From contig NZ_AUBE01000011.1 in NCBI RefSeq assembly GCF_000429085.1, positions 133,905-197,904 of the forward strand: a stretch of DNA of 64,000 nucleotides, in the 5' to 3' direction. Under the pieces are notes generated by a model that was not told where the DNA came from, searched no databases, and worked only from the letters and a program-made list of their open reading frames with translations. Both the position numbers and the translations under genes were made by a program. Positions within the stretch are counted from its first letter, which is position 1, and the number at the start of each line of letters is the position of its first letter. Positions 61,447 through 64,000 of the stretch are shown here, piece by piece. The DNA comes from Streptomyces flavidovirens DSM 40150 (lineage in GTDB: Bacteria > Actinomycetota > Actinomycetes > Streptomycetales > Streptomycetaceae).

Positions 61447-62367
61447 TCACTGCGCTCCGAGCGGCAGAACACTCGCTCCCGCGGCGTCGAGAGCCAGCCG
61501 GTTGGCCGCCCACCCCTCGCCCGCCAGTCGTGCGACCTTGTCGGCCGCACCGTCCTCGACCAGCGCGAGGACCGTGGGCCCCGCGCCGGAGATGACCGCG
61601 GGGACGCCGTCCGCACGCAGTCGGTTGACCAGGGCCAGGCTCTCCGGCATCGCCGGGGCGCGGTAGTCCTGGTGGAGTCGGTCCTCGGTCGCCGCGAGCA
61701 GCAGCTCTGGACGCCTGGTCAGGGCCTCTACGAGCAGGGCGGCGCGGCCCGCGTTGGCGGCGGCGTCCACATGGGGGACGGTGCGCGGCAGCAGGCCGCG
61801 GGCGGTCTCGGTGAGCACCGGCCTGCCGGGGACGAAGACCACCGGAACGATGGAATCCGCAGGGTCCATCCTGATCGCCCTGGCCGCTCCCCCGTCGGTC
61901 CAGGCGAGCGTGAAGCCGCCGAGCAGGCAGGCGGCGACGTTGTCGGGATGCCCCTCGATCTCGGTCGCCAGCTCCAGCAGCGCGGCCTCGTCGAGGCGCG
62001 CGTCGCCGCCTATGGTCACGGCGCGTGCGGCGACGATGCCGGCGCAGATGGCGGCGGAGGAGGAGCCGAGGCCGCGGCCGTGGGGGATGCGGTTGGCGCA
62101 GACGACCTCGAGGCCGCGCGGCTGTCCGCCGAGCAGGTCGAAGGCGGTACGGAGCGACCGTACGAGCAGATGGCTCTCGTCGCGGGGCAGCGTCTCGGCG
62201 CCCTCACCTGCGATGTCGACGTGCAGCCCGGAGTCGGCGACCCGGACGACGACATCGTCGTACAGCCCCAGCGACAGGCCCAGGGCATCGAAGCCGGGAC
62301 CAAGATTTGCGCTGGTGGCGGGGACGCGCACCCTTACGGCGGCGGCGCGGAACGCGGGACCGGCCAT
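61447..62367 (-). CDS. thrB: Homoserine kinase
   Basis: A 306-residue GHMP kinase that phosphorylates homoserine for threonine synthesis. The ATP motif is PHGRGLGSSSAAI, the substrate-side motif is VRVPATSANLGPGFDALGLSLG, and the C-terminus is AVISGAGPTVLALV. ATG at 62367 (MAGPAFRAAAV) matches homologues, but AAGGAG is 12 bases away. The frame is open to 62448, where a 15-bp repeat would encode SHISQ units. The gap to thrC is long and structured. Confidence 0.94.
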   Translation of the reverse strand: MAGPAFRAAAVRVRVPATSANLGPGFDALGLSLGLYDDVVVRVADSGLHVDIAGEGAETLPRDESHLLVRSLRTAFDLLGGQPRGLEVVCANRIPHGRGLGSSSAAICAGIVAARAVTIGGDARLDEAALLELATEIEGHPDNVAACLLGGFTLAWTDGGAARAIRMDPADSIVPVVFVPGRPVLTETARGLLPRTVPHVDAAANAGRAALLVEALTRRPELLLAATEDRLHQDYRAPAMPESLALVNRLRADGVPAVISGAGPTVLALVEDGAADKVARLAGEGWAANRLALDAAGASVLPLGAQ

Positions 62368-62385
62368 CGCTCGACGACTCTCCTT

Positions 62386-62432
62386 GTGGGACTGCGAAAT
62401 GTGGGACTGCGAGATGTGTGAGACTGCGACAT
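62386..62432. repeat. 15-bp tandem repeat upstream of thrB
   Basis: GTGGGACTGCGAAAT, GTGGGACTGCGAGAT, then GTGTGAGACTGCGACAT, ending 18 bp before the thrB start. It may be an operator array or a slippage product. Confidence 0.6.
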
Positions 62433-62533
62433 TTTGACGTACGAACACCCGAAGGCCATGACGGCAACAGCACCCGCGGCATACGCGGCGGGGTGGGTTG
62501 AGTACAGCCTATCGAAGGAAGGTTCTGTGACGA

Positions 62534-62590
62534 CATAGGGCGCACAGGAGGCGCACGATGCGTGTCGCGAACCGTCCTGTGCTCCTATGT
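62534..62590. terminator. Long stem-loop between thrC and thrB
   Basis: ACATAGG plus GCACAGGA (62534-62549) pair with TCCTGTGC plus CCTATGT (62575-62590), with small bulges and a 25-base loop. It could end part of the hom-thrC transcripts before thrB. Confidence 0.55.
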
Positions 62591-62592
62591 CT

Positions 62593-62622
62593 GGCCTTAC
62601 GGGGCCTTACGTGGCTTTACGC
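62593..62622. repeat. Three phased 10-bp direct repeats
   Basis: GGCCTTACGG, GGCCTTACGT, GGCTTTACGC in direct succession, one helical turn each, 28 bp after the thrC stop. Confidence 0.6.
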
Positions 62623-62649
62623 CACCTGCCGGCCCCCGCCGGGCACCTG

Positions 62650-63720
62650 CTACACCAGGCCGAGGCGTTCCGCGGCCGTCGCGGCGTCCACGGGCACCGT
62701 GACCGGCTGCGGCGCTCCGGCCACCGCCCAGTCCGGGTCCTTGAGGCCGTTTCCGGTCACCGTGCACACGATCTTCTGGCCGGGGTCGACCTTGCCCTCG
62801 TCGGCGGCCTTGAGCAGACCGGCGACACTGGCTGCCGACGCGGGCTCGACGAAGACGCCTTCCTGCGAAGCCAACAGGCGGTAGGCGCGCAGGATCTCAC
62901 GGTCCGTCACCTCGTCGATGAGGCCGCCCGACTCGTCGCGCGCCGCAAGGGCGTACTGCCACGAGGCAGGGTTGCCGATGCGAATCGCGGTGGCGACGGT
63001 GTGCGGGTCCTTGACGATCTCGCCGCGCACGATCGGCGCCGAGCCGGAGGCCTGGAAGCCCCACATCCGGGGGCTGTGCGTGGAAATCTTGTCCGCCGCG
63101 TATTCGCGGTAGCCGCGCCAGTACGCCGTGATGTTTCCGGCGTTGCCCACGGGAAGCACGTGAATGTCCGGGGCGTCGCCGAGCCGGTCGACGATCTCAA
63201 AGGCGGCGGTCTTCTGCCCCTCGATGCGGACCGGATTGACCGAATTGACCAGCGCCACCGGGTAGTTGTCCGACAGGCTGCGGGCCAGCGTCAGACAGTC
63301 GTCGAAGTTTCCGTCGACCTGGAGGATCTTGGCGCCGTGCACGAGCGCCTGGCCCATCTTGCCGAGCGCGATCTTGCCCTGCGGCACGAGGACGGCGCAG
63401 ACCATCTGGGCGCGTACCGCGTAGGCGGCGGCCGAGGCGGACGTGTTGCCGGTGGAGGCGCAGATGACGGCCTTCGCGCCTTCCTCCCTGGCGCGGGTGA
63501 TCGCCATGGTCATGCCGCGGTCCTTGAAGGAACCGGTCGGGTTGGCGCCCTCGACCTTGAGGTACACCTCACAGCCGGTGCGCTCGGAGAGGACCTGCGC
63601 CAGTACGAGCGGCGTGCCACCCTCGCCGAGCGTGACGACAGGCGTCGTCTCCGTCACCGGAAGGCGGTCCCGGTACTCCTCGATGATGCCGCGCCACTGG
63701 TGGGTGCCGATGCTGGTCAT
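62650..63720 (-). CDS. thrC: Threonine synthase
   Basis: A 356-residue class II PLP enzyme that converts O-phosphohomoserine to threonine. The PLP Lys66 is in PTGSFKDRGMTMA; GEGGTPL, ASTGNTSASAAAYA and the phosphate loop PVGNAGNITAYWRGY are clear. It belongs to the short bacterial type. The ATG at 63720 is six bases after the hom stop, with GGGGAG upstream, so hom-thrC are co-transcribed. Confidence 0.96.
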   Translation of the reverse strand: MTSIGTHQWRGIIEEYRDRLPVTETTPVVTLGEGGTPLVLAQVLSERTGCEVYLKVEGANPTGSFKDRGMTMAITRAREEGAKAVICASTGNTSASAAAYAVRAQMVCAVLVPQGKIALGKMGQALVHGAKILQVDGNFDDCLTLARSLSDNYPVALVNSVNPVRIEGQKTAAFEIVDRLGDAPDIHVLPVGNAGNITAYWRGYREYAADKISTHSPRMWGFQASGSAPIVRGEIVKDPHTVATAIRIGNPASWQYALAARDESGGLIDEVTDREILRAYRLLASQEGVFVEPASAASVAGLLKAADEGKVDPGQKIVCTVTGNGLKDPDWAVAGAPQPVTVPVDAATAAERLGLV

Positions 63721-63726
63721 GGGTCC

Positions 63727-64000
63727 TTACTCCCCTTCAACACGCATGATGCTGGCGACACCGCGCACGGTGTCGAGCTTGCGCAGCGCCTCGACGGTCC
63801 CCGAAAGGGCGGCGTCGGGCGCGCGGTGGGTGACGACGACGAGGGATGCCTCGCCGCCTCCGTCCTGCCGGCTCTGCTGGCGCACGGTGTCGATGGAGAC
63901 ACCGTGCTCGGCGAAGACCGTCGCGACCTGGGCGAGAACACCCGGTTTGTCGGCCACATCGAGGCTGATGTGGTACCGCGTGACGACCTCCCCCATGGAG
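63727..64000 (-). CDS. hom: Homoserine dehydrogenase, C-terminal part (cut by window edge)
   Basis: Only the last 90 or so residues are present. They form an ACT domain (YHISLDVADKPGVLAQVATVFAEHGVSIDTVRQQ...LDTVRGVASIMRVEGE) that binds threonine for feedback inhibition. The gene continues beyond base 64000; an internal Met at 63996 is not its start. It is first in hom-thrC. Confidence 0.93.
   Translation of the reverse strand, partial: SMGEVVTRYHISLDVADKPGVLAQVATVFAEHGVSIDTVRQQSRQDGGGEASLVVVTHRAPDAALSGTVEALRKLDTVRGVASIMRVEGE

Noticed and set aside
62368..62448. Extended thrB N-terminus encoding SHISQ repeats
   Set aside because: The extension comes from the 15-bp DNA repeat, lacks family similarity, and the GHMP domain begins properly at 62367; some doubt remains because the binding site is distant.

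Overview
The window is about 64 kb of very high G+C DNA from a Streptomyces chromosome. The evidence is codon usage, GTG/TTG starts, leaderless promoters, and marker genes typical of the genus: the filament proteins Scy and FilP, CslA/GlxA, ChiS/ChiR/ChiC, NucS and the nine-gene atp operon. As I recall it, most of the gene order matches the conserved core region around SCO5354-SCO5415 of S. coelicolor, read in the opposite direction. The window has no rRNA, tRNA, CRISPR array, prophage or insertion sequence that I can see.

Layout. (1) 0.3-3 kb: isobutyryl-CoA mutase large subunit icmA under a perfect 24-bp palindrome, a DUF3817 membrane protein and a MarR regulator. (2) 3.2-8.1 kb: the glycan cluster cslZ (GH6), glxA (radical copper oxidase) and cslA (GT2 synthase), which makes a hyphal-tip beta-glucan. 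I remember it at a different chromosomal place in S. coelicolor. (3) 8.3-11.7 kb: thiamine-binding and DUF3817 proteins, three overlapping AIM24-family genes and a MarR gene. (4) 11.7-14.4 kb: a two-component system divergent from a secreted double-PepSY protein, with a phased operator array between them. (5) 14.6-17.5 kb: meaB, acetyl-CoA acetyltransferase and methylmalonyl-CoA epimerase. (6) 17.6-23.1 kb: scy and filP. (7) 23.1-27.2 kb: two ABC-2 transporter pairs, each preceded by a tiny ORF whose stop overlaps the ATPase start. (8) 27.2-36.4 kb: a Cys/His protein, an LLM oxidoreductase, nucS, a large membrane-anchored P-loop protein with pentapeptide repeats, a STAS antagonist, 3-hydroxybutyryl-CoA dehydrogenase and a cobalamin adenosyltransferase. 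(9) 36.5-40.4 kb: chiS-chiR-chiC. (10) 40.5-48.9 kb: DUF2550 and atpIBEFHAGDC. (11) 49-56.8 kb: WecA-like transferase, glyA, a phosphatase-like gene, TsaC/Sua5, prmC, prfA, rpmE and an LCP protein. (12) 57-64 kb: a secreted FG-GAP serine protease, rho, thrB, thrC and the 3' end of hom.

How parts fit together. IcmA, MeaB (G-protein chaperone), the adenosyltransferase, the epimerase, the thiolase and the hydroxybutyryl-CoA dehydrogenase form a B12-dependent acyl-CoA network linking butyryl-/isobutyryl-CoA and methylmalonyl-CoA; the small mutase subunit IcmB is not here. Scy, FilP and CslA/GlxA all act at the growing hyphal tip. The chi genes form a self-contained chitin-sensing and degrading unit.

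The most unusual observations are: a phosphatase homologue whose nucleophilic Cys is Ser; the coupled micro-ORFs before both ABC pairs; the operator array at 13.76-13.82 kb; the icmA palindrome; a Crp-like site upstream of atp; the repeat-tailed P-loop protein; and the structured thrC-thrB gap.
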